Source: Flavobacterium antarcticum DSM 19726 | GTDB lineage: Bacteria; Bacteroidota; Bacteroidia; Flavobacteriales; Flavobacteriaceae | Assembly (NCBI RefSeq): GCF_000419685.1 | Contig: NZ_ATTM01000004.1 | Span: 124,001-188,000 of the forward strand | Length of the DNA: 64,000 bases | Direction: 5' to 3' | Shown here: in pieces, positions 1-8,583 of the stretch | Position numbering within the stretch: position 1 is the stretch's first letter | Layout of the letters: each line of letters starts with the position of its first letter | Program-made: the position numbers and the translations under genes | Notes under the pieces: model-generated | What the model was told of the DNA's origin: nothing | The model's database searches: none | Seen by the model: only the letters and a program-made list of their open reading frames with translations

Positions 1-108
1 GAAGTGAACTCATCTCCAGGTTTGGAAGGTATTGAAGGAGCAACAAATAAAGATATTGCTGGTGAAATGATTAAGGCAATTGAAAAGAATTTTAGACACA
101 GACAATAA
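1..108 (+). CDS. rimK: RimK-type glutamate ligase, 3' end only
   Basis: The first 35 codons are open from the window edge to a TAA and read as the C-terminus of an ATP-grasp ligase. The segment [13 protein letters not shown] followed by KDIAGEMI is the conserved tail of RimK. In the family this enzyme adds glutamate to the C-terminus of ribosomal protein S6, and the asparagine/serine-rich tail contributes to metal-ATP binding. The start and the ATP-binding core lie outside the window, so the exact RimK subtype cannot be judged. Confidence 0.8.
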   Translation, partial: EVNSSPGLEGIEGATNKDIAGEMIKAIEKNFRHRQ

Positions 109-193
109 ACATTAAATTTCAATTATAAAACTCACTATTATCCCAATTACTGTAAATCGAACTATCTAACTTTCAGTCTATATAAATCTAATA

Positions 194-661
194 ATGATTT
201 CTCTCAATTTCAAATATATTTTTCAAAATGCTTTTGATACCTACAAAGTTTTTGATACTATTCCTTTTGAGATAAGTGGTACTTTGATTGAGGGGCAATC
301 TAAAACTATTTGGCAAACGTTAAATCATTTAATAATTTGGAGGGAATTTCAATTCCGACAACTTAAAGACATTGAAACTGACTTTAACTTTGTTGAATCT
401 GATTCTTGGATTGACTCCATAAAACCAGTTGACAAACTAGAGTGGTCGTTGAAAATAGATGAATTTAAAACTCAATCAGAAACAATTCAAAATTTAATTC
501 AAAACCTTGATTCTACAGATTCCTTATTAGAAAAAAAACTTAAGATAATTCAGGATTCAAGTACACATTTAGCTTTTCATTTGGGGGAAATAATATTAAT
601 TGCAAGAGTCAAAAAAATGTATCCTACTCCGGAACAAATGAGTTTATTTCTCAAAAAATAA
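194..661 (+). CDS. DinB-like (YfiT/DinB fold) protein
   Basis: This 155-residue cytosolic protein has the layout of the DinB/YfiT four-helix-bundle superfamily. A histidine in the first long helix (H45, in LNHLIIWR) and an H-x3-H pair near the end (H125 and H129, in THLAFHLGE) are placed like the metal-binding triad of the family. DinB-fold proteins include thiol-dependent transferases and many proteins of unknown role, so no substrate can be given. It stands alone downstream of rimK, with an 85-bp gap. A second DinB-like gene occurs at 50136. Confidence 0.7.
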   Translation: MISLNFKYIFQNAFDTYKVFDTIPFEISGTLIEGQSKTIWQTLNHLIIWREFQFRQLKDIETDFNFVESDSWIDSIKPVDKLEWSLKIDEFKTQSETIQNLIQNLDSTDSLLEKKLKIIQDSSTHLAFHLGEIILIARVKKMYPTPEQMSLFLKK

Positions 662-760
662 AACATCTACTATTTTTAGTAAACTATTAATCGGTTACGT
701 AGATTAGTCTGAGAAGTGCAAAATCTATATCCTTATTAGACAATTTTCTCTATAAAACAT

Positions 761-798
761 AAAAAAAAGAGAGTTCTTTTACTAAAAAAAGAACTCTC
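761..798 (-). terminator. Strong intrinsic terminator on the minus strand
   Basis: A perfect 12-bp stem (769-780 with 787-798) and 6-nt loop is followed on the minus strand by eight T residues (complement of 761-768). It could end transcription coming from nnrD, whose stop is about 160 bp away, or a short minus-strand RNA lying between. On the plus strand the downstream tract is only loosely T-rich. Confidence 0.75.
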
Positions 799-956
799 AA
801 TTTAATTTTATTAATTTATTATCCTACAGTTAACGTTGACAGCACTTCGAGGTTAACAATTTAAATAATAGCAACGCTACCAAATTCTCATTTAAATAAA
901 TTAATATTCTAAGATAATAAAAATTTTAATTAAATGATTGATATAAGGCATTTTAA

Positions 957-1829
957 TTAATATTTAACTGTTTTATTTGGGTAAAATTCTTCAATTTCCA
1001 AAAAAGCCTTTCCTAAATATTCAATAATTGTAGAAGCCGTAAAAGCGTGCGTACCTGTTTGCGGTCGAGCCAAATCTGCAGTTAACCCATGAATGTAAAC
1101 GCCTAAAATAGCTGCTTCTTCTGCCGAATAATTTTGCGCAAGTAGACTTGTTATGATTCCCGTTAAAACATCACCGCTTCCTGCAGTTGCCAAAGCTGGG
1201 TTTCCTGATGAATTTTCAAAACACGTTCCTTTTGAAAAAATATAAGTTGGAGCTCCTTTCATAACAACAATACAGTCGACATTTTTAGAAAATGCTGCCG
1301 CTTTTTCAAATTTTTCTTCTTCAGAATTCCATGTTCCTATGAGTCGTTCCAATTCTTTTACATGAGGAGTCAGAATGGTTTGCGGTTTTAATTTATTCAA
1401 CAAATCTGGATTTGCAGATAAGATATTTAAACCATCTGCGTCAATAACTAATGGAACTTCATTAATGTCTAAAAACGCCTTGAAAGCACTGCAAGTTTCT
1501 AGCTCCTGCCCCATTCCAATGCCAATCCCTATTCCTTGTGGTTGAATTGAAAATTCGATATGTGAAATGAAATTATCATTCGTATCAGTCAAAACCATCA
1601 CTTCTGGAATTGCAGTTTGAATAATTGAATAACCAATTTTGGGAACAAAAGCTGTCACTAAACCACAACCGGAATGCAAGGCTGCTTTTGAAGACAAAAG
1701 TGGCGCACCAATCTTTCCATAGCTTCCGCCAATAATTAATGCGTGTCCTTGAATTCCTTTGTGGGTATCGTTTTGGACAGGTCGGTAGATTTCTGCAATT
1801 GTTGCTTTAGAGACTTTGTTGATTTTCAT
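957..1829 (-). CDS. nnrD: ADP-dependent NAD(P)H-hydrate dehydratase
   Basis: The protein dehydrates damaged (S)-NAD(P)HX back to NAD(P)H, a metabolite-repair reaction. It has the YjeF C-terminal ribokinase-like fold: GGSYGKIGAP near the N-terminus and the signature NPALATAGSGDVLTG near residue 220, which contains the catalytic aspartate. Only this domain is present. The epimerase domain (NnrE) found fused in E. coli YjeF is missing here. The open frame extends 7 codons upstream to a GTG, but the first ATG (MKINKVSK) is the likelier start and gives 290 residues. No partner gene is adjacent. Confidence 0.88.
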   Translation of the reverse strand: MKINKVSKATIAEIYRPVQNDTHKGIQGHALIIGGSYGKIGAPLLSSKAALHSGCGLVTAFVPKIGYSIIQTAIPEVMVLTDTNDNFISHIEFSIQPQGIGIGIGMGQELETCSAFKAFLDINEVPLVIDADGLNILSANPDLLNKLKPQTILTPHVKELERLIGTWNSEEEKFEKAAAFSKNVDCIVVMKGAPTYIFSKGTCFENSSGNPALATAGSGDVLTGIITSLLAQNYSAEEAAILGVYIHGLTADLARPQTGTHAFTASTIIEYLGKAFLEIEEFYPNKTVKY

Positions 1830-1880
1830 TTTATAATTAAGATAGCTCACTAATTTCTATTAATGTAATTTTTATAGAAG

Positions 1881-1946
1881 TCTCGCAAAGGCGCCAAGAC
1901 GCAAAGCTAAATACTAAAACTTTGCGTCTTTGCGTCTTTGCGAGAT
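1881..1946. repeat. Dispersed palindromic repeat (tctcgcaaag family), copy 1
   Basis: Left arm 1881-1905 and right arm 1921-1946 are near-perfect inverted copies built from the words CTTTGCG and TCTCGCAAAG. It lies between yciO-type and nnrD genes. A related, more diverged copy sits at 54351-54399. Both are intergenic, as expected for a short non-coding dispersed repeat. A T-tract follows at about 1947-1958, so it might also serve as a terminator for plus-strand reads. Confidence 0.65.
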
Positions 1947-1997
1947 TATTTTTTTTTTAATTATATAAAATCTAAAAAAATGTTGCGAGATAATTAC

Positions 1998-2618
1998 TTA
2001 AAAAATATCAATATCCCCTTTTCCTTCTCTCACAACTACAGGTTCTGGTCCGGATAAATCGATAATAGTCGACGGTTGATTGTCTCCATAACCTCCATCA
2101 ATCACTAAATCAACTAAATTCTGCCACTTCTCGAAAATCAATTCCGGGTCAGTCGTGTATTCAATCACATCATCTTCATCATAAATTGAAGTCGAGACAA
2201 TTGGATTTCCAAGCATTTTTACAATTTCTAAGGCAATCGCATTATCAGGAACTCGAATACCAACAGTAGTTTTCTTCTTAAATTCTTTCGGAAGGTTATT
2301 ATTTCCAGGCAAAATAAAAGTATAAGCCCCTGGAAGTGCTTTTTTTAAAAGTTTAAAAGTACTCGTATCAATCTGCCGAACGTAATCAGAAATATTACTC
2401 AAATCTGAACATACAAAGGAGAAGTTCGCTTTTTCCAACTTGATTCCTTTGATTTTCGCAATGCGTTCCAACGCTTTTGTATTCGTAATATCACAACCCA
2501 ATCCGTAAACGGTGTCGGTTGGATAAATTACTAATCCGCCGTCTTTCAAAACTTTAACCACTTTTGCAATCGCTGCTTCGTTCGGTTTGTCTTCGTATAT
2601 TTTTATAAACTGTGCCAT
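1998..2618 (-). CDS. YciO-type Sua5/YrdC domain protein
   Basis: This 206-residue protein has the YrdC fold: GGLVIYPTDTVYGLGCD forms the nucleotide/threonylcarbamoyl binding start, followed by the basic KGIKLEKANFSFVC region. It resembles the YciO branch more than TsaC: the SxN motif of TsaC is replaced by STSIYDEDD, as in YciO. Automatic annotation would probably call it L-threonylcarbamoyladenylate synthase (t6A tRNA modification). I think the activity could differ from that of TsaC. Whether a second TsaC exists elsewhere in the genome decides its role. The start ATG is the first in frame. Confidence 0.8.
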   Translation of the reverse strand: MAQFIKIYEDKPNEAAIAKVVKVLKDGGLVIYPTDTVYGLGCDITNTKALERIAKIKGIKLEKANFSFVCSDLSNISDYVRQIDTSTFKLLKKALPGAYTFILPGNNNLPKEFKKKTTVGIRVPDNAIALEIVKMLGNPIVSTSIYDEDDVIEYTTDPELIFEKWQNLVDLVIDGGYGDNQPSTIIDLSGPEPVVVREGKGDIDIF

Positions 2619-2780
2619 TTTTTTGTTGTCGGTTATCAGTTTCTAGTTATCAGTCGCAGTAATTGCAATTGTTACTACCTAAAAACTTTAGAATTAAACA
2701 AATTTTGCTCAAGAATGTCTCATTTACAAAATTCATCCTTAAGTTAAGCAAAAATAGTTAAAATTCAGACTACAAAATAG

Positions 2781-3596
2781 TTATTTAAGATACATAAAAG
2801 GATTGACTAACTCATATTTTGGACTTCGTTTCATAAACTCATTAAAAAAAGCGGTGTGTGCTCCACCCATAATTATAAAAACACGATCAGTAGGTTTTAA
2901 ATCAATTTGATTCAGATTCGAATACATTCTTAAATTTCTTTGGTAAAATTTAGCCGCTTCATCAGCGCCTTCAAATTTTCCTTCTGTTGAAACGTAAGTC
3001 AACATATCAGCGTTTACATTGATTAAAAAGTCTAAATATTGTTGGTTATTCTCCACTTTAAATTTCTTTAATAAACTCAAATTGTCGTAATTCAATTTTG
3101 TTTCTTCTGTATCTATTTGTGTTGCGTATTTTTCATACGTCTTATCGTTTACTTTGGTAGATGCCAATTGATAACCGATTCCATAATTATATCCCATTTT
3201 ATGGTCAATACCAAAAATCTTCAGTGTTTTTGCCAAACGACCTAATTCAAAAGCCAATAATTCAATTTCATTTGGGTCTTTGATTTCCATTTTGGGATTA
3301 TCTAGATACGCTTGATACGATTTTTGCAAAGTTGGATTATAAGATGGTGGTGTTTCTACGATTATTACTGTTGGTTTGAATTCTGATAAAAGTTTCGCAA
3401 TCTTATGTGCATCGGCGACATTTTTCGCATCATTTTCGTCAAATTCAGTTGAATTTGCATCATTGGTGTAACCCATATGAAAGGTTGCAAAGTTGAGAAC
3501 TTTAATAGTTTGGTCAAATTTGTCTTTGAAAATTGGAGCTTGAGCTGTAACTTTTTGCATTACAACTAACAAAATAAAAATAAGTAACTTGTTCAT
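2781..3596 (-). CDS. DUF5694-type exported protein
   Basis: A 271-residue protein with a clear signal peptide (hydrophobic residues 4-13, cleavage plausible after VTAQ at about 19). The mature part begins with VLNFATFHMG and has PTVIIVETPP and a C-terminal GGAHTAFFNEF segment. This pattern of an early histidine-containing strand and a late GxH motif recalls TraB/Tiki-like proteins. I recognise it as DUF5694, common in Bacteroidota and without known function. It is divergent from the LytS gene, with a 147-bp gap. Confidence 0.65.
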   Translation of the reverse strand: MNKLLIFILLVVMQKVTAQAPIFKDKFDQTIKVLNFATFHMGYTNDANSTEFDENDAKNVADAHKIAKLLSEFKPTVIIVETPPSYNPTLQKSYQAYLDNPKMEIKDPNEIELLAFELGRLAKTLKIFGIDHKMGYNYGIGYQLASTKVNDKTYEKYATQIDTEETKLNYDNLSLLKKFKVENNQQYLDFLINVNADMLTYVSTEGKFEGADEAAKFYQRNLRMYSNLNQIDLKPTDRVFIIMGGAHTAFFNEFMKRSPKYELVNPFMYLK

Positions 3597-3657
3597 GATT
3601 CTAGATTTTTAAGGTTCGATACAAATGTGTGAAATAAATCTGCATTCAAAAGAAACT

Positions 3658-3696
3658 TTTCGGTGAACACCCTTTAAATTTCGGCGAACGCTTTTT
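3658..3696 (+). promoter_or_regulatory. Candidate LytTR operator: two direct repeats 21 bp apart
   Basis: Positions 3658-3675 and 3679-3696 align as direct repeats with 4 mismatches in 18 (core CGGYGAACRC), offset by exactly 21 bp. LytTR regulators are known to bind two short direct repeats about two helical turns apart. A possible promoter, TTG at 3695-3697 and TATCTTCA at 3717-3724 with 19 bp between, begins at the edge of the second repeat. It is just upstream of the operon encoding a LytTR regulator, so autoregulation is inferred. Confidence 0.55.
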
Positions 3697-3743
3697 GCCA
3701 TTGAACATTGCCGTTGTATCTTCACCAAATCAAATAAAGTACT

Positions 3744-4775
3744 ATGAAATTATTTTCAACGCAGAAAGAAATCGCACTCCATTTCCTCTTTTGGATCATT
3801 TATTTGTTGGGCTATTTCGTTACTTTAAATCCCGATAGCAAAATATTATATCAAGTTGAAACTGTTGATTTATTTTCGGTAACTTTTCTAATCGCAACAA
3901 TTTCTACCTTTTATGTCAACTACTTTTTAGTGCTCAAAAAGAGTTTTAAAAGCCATAAACTGCTTCCAATTTTAGTTGGTTTTATTTTAATATTTTTCTA
4001 CTTCATATTTTGTCGCTATTTACTTGAAGAAGTTGTTGCACTTCAATTTTTTGGAACAAGCAATTATTTTAAAGGAACGAGTTTGCCTTACTATATATTA
4101 GATAACATTCATTGGGCTTCAACGCCAATTTTAGCAAGTAGTATTTTATGGATTATAATTAATTTCATTCGAACTTTGCAGAACCAAGTGGTTATTACAG
4201 AAGAGAAAAAACAAGCTGAAATTCAGTTTTTAAAGTCGCAAATCAATCCGCATTTTATTTTTAATACGTTGAATAATATTTACTCATTGGTAGTTTCAAA
4301 ATCGGAAAAATCTTTGAATGCGATTGAAAAATTGAGCGATATTATGCGATTCACCACGTATGAAACCCAAAAAGAACTAATTAATATTGAAGAAGAAATC
4401 AGCTACATCAAAAGCTTGATTGATTTGGAAGCCATTCGAATGTCAAAACCAATTCAGATTCAAGTTGAAATTTCAATTGATAACGAAAACCAAGAAATTC
4501 CACCTTATATAATTTTGCCTTTCGTCGAAAACTGCATTAAACACGGAGTTATTGATTCTGCTGAAAAGCCAGCTTTAATTTCGATTGATTGCAATAAAAA
4601 TGTTTTGACTATTTTAGCGGAAAACAAAATCAATTCGAAGCTAAAAGATGCACATTCTGGAATTGGATTTGAAAATTTAAAGAAGCGTTTGGACTATTAT
4701 TTTCCAAATAAATATCAGTGGAATATTGATAAAAATGCAACTCATTTCAAAAGCATATTAATCATTCAACTATGA
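3744..4775 (+). CDS. LytS/YehU-type sensor histidine kinase
   Basis: This 343-residue inner-membrane kinase has four predicted transmembrane helices (about residues 11-28, 45-65, 73-90 and 122-142) and no large periplasmic sensor domain. The His_kinase domain has its phosphoacceptor at H170 in QINPHFIFNTLNNIY, an N-box PFVENCIKHG near residue 265, and a glycine motif SGIGFENLKKR. Its stop overlaps the start of the downstream response regulator gene (ATGA), so the two are translationally coupled and probably cognate. The membrane-only input suggests that it senses a membrane or lipid-soluble signal, but no ligand is evident. Confidence 0.9.
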   Translation: MKLFSTQKEIALHFLFWIIYLLGYFVTLNPDSKILYQVETVDLFSVTFLIATISTFYVNYFLVLKKSFKSHKLLPILVGFILIFFYFIFCRYLLEEVVALQFFGTSNYFKGTSLPYYILDNIHWASTPILASSILWIIINFIRTLQNQVVITEEKKQAEIQFLKSQINPHFIFNTLNNIYSLVVSKSEKSLNAIEKLSDIMRFTTYETQKELINIEEEISYIKSLIDLEAIRMSKPIQIQVEISIDNENQEIPPYIILPFVENCIKHGVIDSAEKPALISIDCNKNVLTILAENKINSKLKDAHSGIGFENLKKRLDYYFPNKYQWNIDKNATHFKSILIIQL

Positions 4776-5473
4776 AGAAAGTAAGCTGTATCATACTTGA
4801 CGACGAGCCATTAGCAGTAGAGTTATTGAAAAACTATGCTTCGAAATTGCAACGTTTAGATGTTGTTTTAGCAACTACAGATGTTTATGAAGTCATCGCT
4901 TTTATGCAAAGCAATAAAGTAGATTTGTTTTTTATTGACATCCAAATGCCGGAATTATCGGGTATTCAAATGATGGAATTGTTCAATAAAGACAGTCATT
5001 TCATCATCACTTCTGCTTATGAAAATTACGCGTTGAAAAGTTATGAATTCAGAGTGGTCGATTATTTATTGAAACCCATTTCATTTGATAAATTTCACAA
5101 AGCAATTACCAAGTTTTTAGATTATTCAAAAGAACCAAACGAACCTTCAGAATCCGTACTTTTTGTAAAAGTTGATGGCAAACAAGTTCGCATTCAAACC
5201 GATGAAATCTATTATGTTGAGGGATTAAGCGATTATATTAAAATTCATCTTAAAGACGAACGACTTGTTGTTCACGACACTTTGAGAGATTTTATCACCA
5301 AATTACCGGAACATCATTTTATGCGAATTCATCGTTCGTATATCATCAATTTGCACAAAATTAAATCAGTTGATGGAAATGCAATTCACCATGAACTAGG
5401 CTTCATTCCCATTGGTGAAACCTACAAAAACGAAATCAAAATCTGGATTGAAAATCAGTCAATTAATCGATAA
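4772..5473 (+). CDS. LytTR-family response regulator
   Basis: A 233-residue regulator with an N-terminal receiver (acidic pair D10-D11, phosphoacceptor D56 in FFIDIQMP, conserved lysine in YLLKPISF) and a C-terminal LytTR DNA-binding domain from about residue 135 (RIQTDEIYYVEG, FMRIHRSYIIN). It overlaps the kinase gene by 4 bp and should receive phosphate from it. LytTR proteins bind paired direct repeats; such a pair lies upstream of the operon. Its last 11 bp overlap the end of the convergent helicase gene. Confidence 0.92.
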   Translation: MKKVSCIILDDEPLAVELLKNYASKLQRLDVVLATTDVYEVIAFMQSNKVDLFFIDIQMPELSGIQMMELFNKDSHFIITSAYENYALKSYEFRVVDYLLKPISFDKFHKAITKFLDYSKEPNEPSESVLFVKVDGKQVRIQTDEIYYVEGLSDYIKIHLKDERLVVHDTLRDFITKLPEHHFMRIHRSYIINLHKIKSVDGNAIHHELGFIPIGETYKNEIKIWIENQSINR

Positions 5474-7802
5474 TTTCTAATTTTGCAAATCGCAATAAAA
5501 GTTTCTTAATTCCGCCCACTTCAAAGTTGATTTCGGCTTTTTTATCGCCGCCAACACCTTCTAAATTGACCACTTCTCCTCTACCGAATCGCTCGTGCAT
5601 AACTTTTGTTCCTTGTTGCAAAGGGCCGTCAAATAAATTAGGACCTGAAGAAACCGTTTTCGTTGGATTCGCTAACGGTTTCAATTTCCGAATTCCTGAT
5701 GAAGCTGCTGAATCATTGTTGTTAAAATATTTTGGAGGAGTTGCCGCAGCTGGTTTAAACTGACGTAATTTTGACTTATCAACATCCCCAAATATATCCG
5801 AATCAATCATCGGTTTATACTTGTAATTGGTTTCTGGTGGCGAAATATATTCTAAATATTGTTCGTCAATTTCATTTATAAATCGCGACGGTTCGCTATC
5901 TGTTAATTTTCCCCAACGGTAACGCGATTGTGCATAAGTCAAATACGCTTGGTGTTCAGCTCTAGTTAAGGCTACGTAAAACAATCGGCGTTCCTCTTCT
6001 AGTTCGCTTCTTGTACTCATCGACATCGCGCTTGGAAACAAATCTTCTTCCATTCCGACTACAAAAACGTAAGGAAATTCAAGTCCTTTTGCCAAGTGAA
6101 TTGTCATCAACGCGACTCGATCATCATCGCCGGTATCTTTATCTAAATCAGTCGCTAAAGCCACATCCTGCATAAATTCAGAAAGTGCACCTCTCGCTCC
6201 ATCAATTTCTCTTTGACCTTCGATGAAATCTTTAATACCGTTTAATAACTCCTCTATATTTTCAATCTTGGCAATTCCTTCTGGCGTGGCATCTTTTTTT
6301 AATTCTTGTACTAAACCTGTTTTTTTGGCAACATGTTCCGCAAGGAAAAAAGCATCTTGATTTTCGTTTATGACTTGAAAACTCTGAATCATGGTTACAA
6401 AATCTTGCAATTTAGCTTTTGTTCCCGCATTCAGTTTCAAGTCGATTTTATCAATGTTTTGCATGATTTCAAAGATCGAACGCTTGTAGTGATTGGCGGC
6501 AATTGTTAGTTTTTCAACAGTTGTATCGCCAATTCCTCGCGTTGGATAATTAATCACACGAATCAATGCTTCTTCGTCTTTTGGATTGATCACCAATCTC
6601 AAATAACACAAGACATCTTTAATTTCTTTTCTTTGGTAAAAAGACAATCCGCCGTAAATTCTATACGGAATATCACGCTTTCGCAACGCATCTTCCATCG
6701 CTCTGGATTGTGCGTTGGTTCGGTATAAAATGGCAAATTGACCGTTTGTCAACTGGTTTTGCATCTTTTGTTCCCAAATGGTTGACGCTACAAAACGTCC
6801 TTCTTCTCCATCGGTAATACTTCGCTGCACTTTAATTTTGGCACCCAAATCATTTGCAGTCCAAACGATTTTGTCCAGCTTTGTCTTATTTTTTTCAATA
6901 ATTGAATTTGCCGCTTCTACTATATTTTTTGTCGAACGGTAATTCTGTTCTAATCGGTACGTTTGCACATTTTCGTAATCTTTCTGGAAGTTCAAAATAT
7001 TATTGATATTCGCGCCTCGAAAGGCATAAATACTTTGTGCATCATCTCCAACTACGCAAATATTCTGAAAACGATCGGACAAAGCACGAACAATTAAATA
7101 CTGCGAATGATTGGTATCTTGGTACTCATCAACTAGAATATATCTAAAACGGTTTTGGTATTTTGCTAAAACTTCGGGGAAACGATTTAGTAATTCATTG
7201 GTTTTCAATAACAAATCATCAAAGTCCATCGCTCCTGCTTTGAAACAACGGTCGACATAATTTTGATAAATTTCACCCAAACGTGGTTTTTTAGACATTG
7301 CATCTGCTTCTTGCAATTCAGGATTGTTGAAATAGGCTTTTACCGTAATCAAACTATTTTTGTAAGAAGAAATCCGACCTAAAACTTGCTTCGGTTTATA
7401 CACATCGCGGTCCAATTGCATTTCTTTGATAATTGATGAAATCAGTCGAACACTGTCTTGCGTATCGTAAATGGTAAAGTTTGAAGGATAACCCAATTTA
7501 TCTGCTTCTGAACGCAAGATTCTAGCGAAAACCGAGTGAAAAGTTCCCATCCATAAATTTTTGGCTTCACCCGAACCTACAATCGCTGCAATACGGTTTT
7601 TCATTTCCTTTGCCGCTTTGTTGGTAAAAGTAAGCGCCAAAATATTGAAAGCATCTACGCCTAAACTCATCAAATAAGCAATTCGGATGGTTAAAACACG
7701 TGTTTTTCCTGAACCCGCACCCGCAATAATAATCATAGGTCCGTCTTTCTGTAGTACCGGTGCTTGTTGGGCGTCGTTGAGTTGGCTAATGTATTTTTGC
7801 AT
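5463..7802 (-). CDS. UvrD/PcrA-type ATP-dependent DNA helicase
   Basis: A 779-residue superfamily 1A 3'-5' helicase, usual length for PcrA/UvrD. Visible motifs include Walker A AGAGSGKT (27-34), TFTNKAAKEM (Ia), LVDEYQDTN (II), GDDAQSIYAFRGA (III), LEQNYRS (IV), TIHLAKGLEF (V) and ERRLFYVALTRA (VI). A C-terminal KVMHERFGRGEV segment matches the PcrA tail that contacts RNA polymerase. It acts in nucleotide excision repair, replication restart and removal of RecA or stalled polymerase. It is monocistronic, with its own promoter at about 7850-7880. Confidence 0.93.
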   Translation of the reverse strand: MQKYISQLNDAQQAPVLQKDGPMIIIAGAGSGKTRVLTIRIAYLMSLGVDAFNILALTFTNKAAKEMKNRIAAIVGSGEAKNLWMGTFHSVFARILRSEADKLGYPSNFTIYDTQDSVRLISSIIKEMQLDRDVYKPKQVLGRISSYKNSLITVKAYFNNPELQEADAMSKKPRLGEIYQNYVDRCFKAGAMDFDDLLLKTNELLNRFPEVLAKYQNRFRYILVDEYQDTNHSQYLIVRALSDRFQNICVVGDDAQSIYAFRGANINNILNFQKDYENVQTYRLEQNYRSTKNIVEAANSIIEKNKTKLDKIVWTANDLGAKIKVQRSITDGEEGRFVASTIWEQKMQNQLTNGQFAILYRTNAQSRAMEDALRKRDIPYRIYGGLSFYQRKEIKDVLCYLRLVINPKDEEALIRVINYPTRGIGDTTVEKLTIAANHYKRSIFEIMQNIDKIDLKLNAGTKAKLQDFVTMIQSFQVINENQDAFFLAEHVAKKTGLVQELKKDATPEGIAKIENIEELLNGIKDFIEGQREIDGARGALSEFMQDVALATDLDKDTGDDDRVALMTIHLAKGLEFPYVFVVGMEEDLFPSAMSMSTRSELEEERRLFYVALTRAEHQAYLTYAQSRYRWGKLTDSEPSRFINEIDEQYLEYISPPETNYKYKPMIDSDIFGDVDKSKLRQFKPAAATPPKYFNNNDSAASSGIRKLKPLANPTKTVSSGPNLFDGPLQQGTKVMHERFGRGEVVNLEGVGGDKKAEINFEVGGIKKLLLRFAKLEIID

Positions 7803-7849
7803 TGTATTTAAATACTGAAAAAATCAGATTGAAGATTAATGTGAAAGCA

Positions 7850-7880
7850 CAAAAATACGCTTATAGGGTGACATTGCCAA
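7850..7880 (-). promoter_or_regulatory. Promoter of the UvrD/PcrA gene
   Basis: On the minus strand TTG (7878-7880) is followed after 20 bp by TATTTTTG (7857-7850), a full match to the Bacteroidota -7 element TAnnTTTG. The start codon lies about 48 bp further downstream at 7802. Confidence 0.6.
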
Positions 7881-7945
7881 TATGCATTGCCTTAATTTAC
7901 TCGTAATAAATTTGGTAGAAAATGAAAGGCTTCGATCTGTAAATC

Positions 7946-8572
7946 TTATTTTTCTTTCAAAAATTTTATAATAGCTTCGGTTCTGTTTTGCACGTGTAAC
8001 TTCTTATAAATATTTTGCACATGTTTCTTTACAGTCTCGAGTGAAATTGTGCAATCGTCGGCAACTTCTTTATATAAATAACCTTGTGCTAAGAGTGATA
8101 AAATTTCTTTTTCCCTCGCCGTTAAGTTTTTCAAATCACCTGAACTGTTTTCTGCAGGTCTAAAAGAATGCAACACTTTTCGCGCAATAAATGGACTCAT
8201 TGGAGAACCTCCTTTAAATAAATCGTACACTGCATCGGTCATTTTGTCCAATGCCGTATTTTTCAAAATATAACCATCAGCACCTTCTTTTAATGCCTCA
8301 AATATATTTTCGTCGTCGTCGTGCATCGTACAAAGCATCACTAAAGCGTTGGGATGCATCTGCTTTATTTCGGCAATGAAATCCGTACTTTTGCCATCAG
8401 GCAAACTTATGTCAAGCCAGAAAAAGTCGGATTCTAACGTTCCTAAATCGCTAATCAAATCTTTAATTTTATCGTAAGAAGCAACACATTGCATGTCGTT
8501 GCATTTGTCAAATTCCGACATAATTAATTCCCGAAATGATTTGTCGTCTTCTAATATTACAATATTCTTCAT
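7946..8572 (-). CDS. NarL/FixJ-type response regulator
   Basis: A 208-residue regulator with a receiver domain (phosphoacceptor D54 in WLDISLPDG; acidic residues LEDD at 7-10; GYILKNTA switch lysine) and a LuxR-type helix-turn-helix (LTAREKEILSLLAQG ... ETVKKHVQNIYKKL, about 145-205). It follows the TPR histidine kinase gene by only 11 bp, so the two form an operon and should be cognate. The target genes are unknown. Confidence 0.92.
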   Translation of the reverse strand: MKNIVILEDDKSFRELIMSEFDKCNDMQCVASYDKIKDLISDLGTLESDFFWLDISLPDGKSTDFIAEIKQMHPNALVMLCTMHDDDENIFEALKEGADGYILKNTALDKMTDAVYDLFKGGSPMSPFIARKVLHSFRPAENSSGDLKNLTAREKEILSLLAQGYLYKEVADDCTISLETVKKHVQNIYKKLHVQNRTEAIIKFLKEK

Positions 8573-8583
8573 GGCGTTTTTAT

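Noticed and set aside
5463-5473. 11-bp overlap of the LytTR and helicase genes as a sign of a wrong stop
   Set aside because: Both C-termini are of normal length for their families; short convergent overlaps are common.
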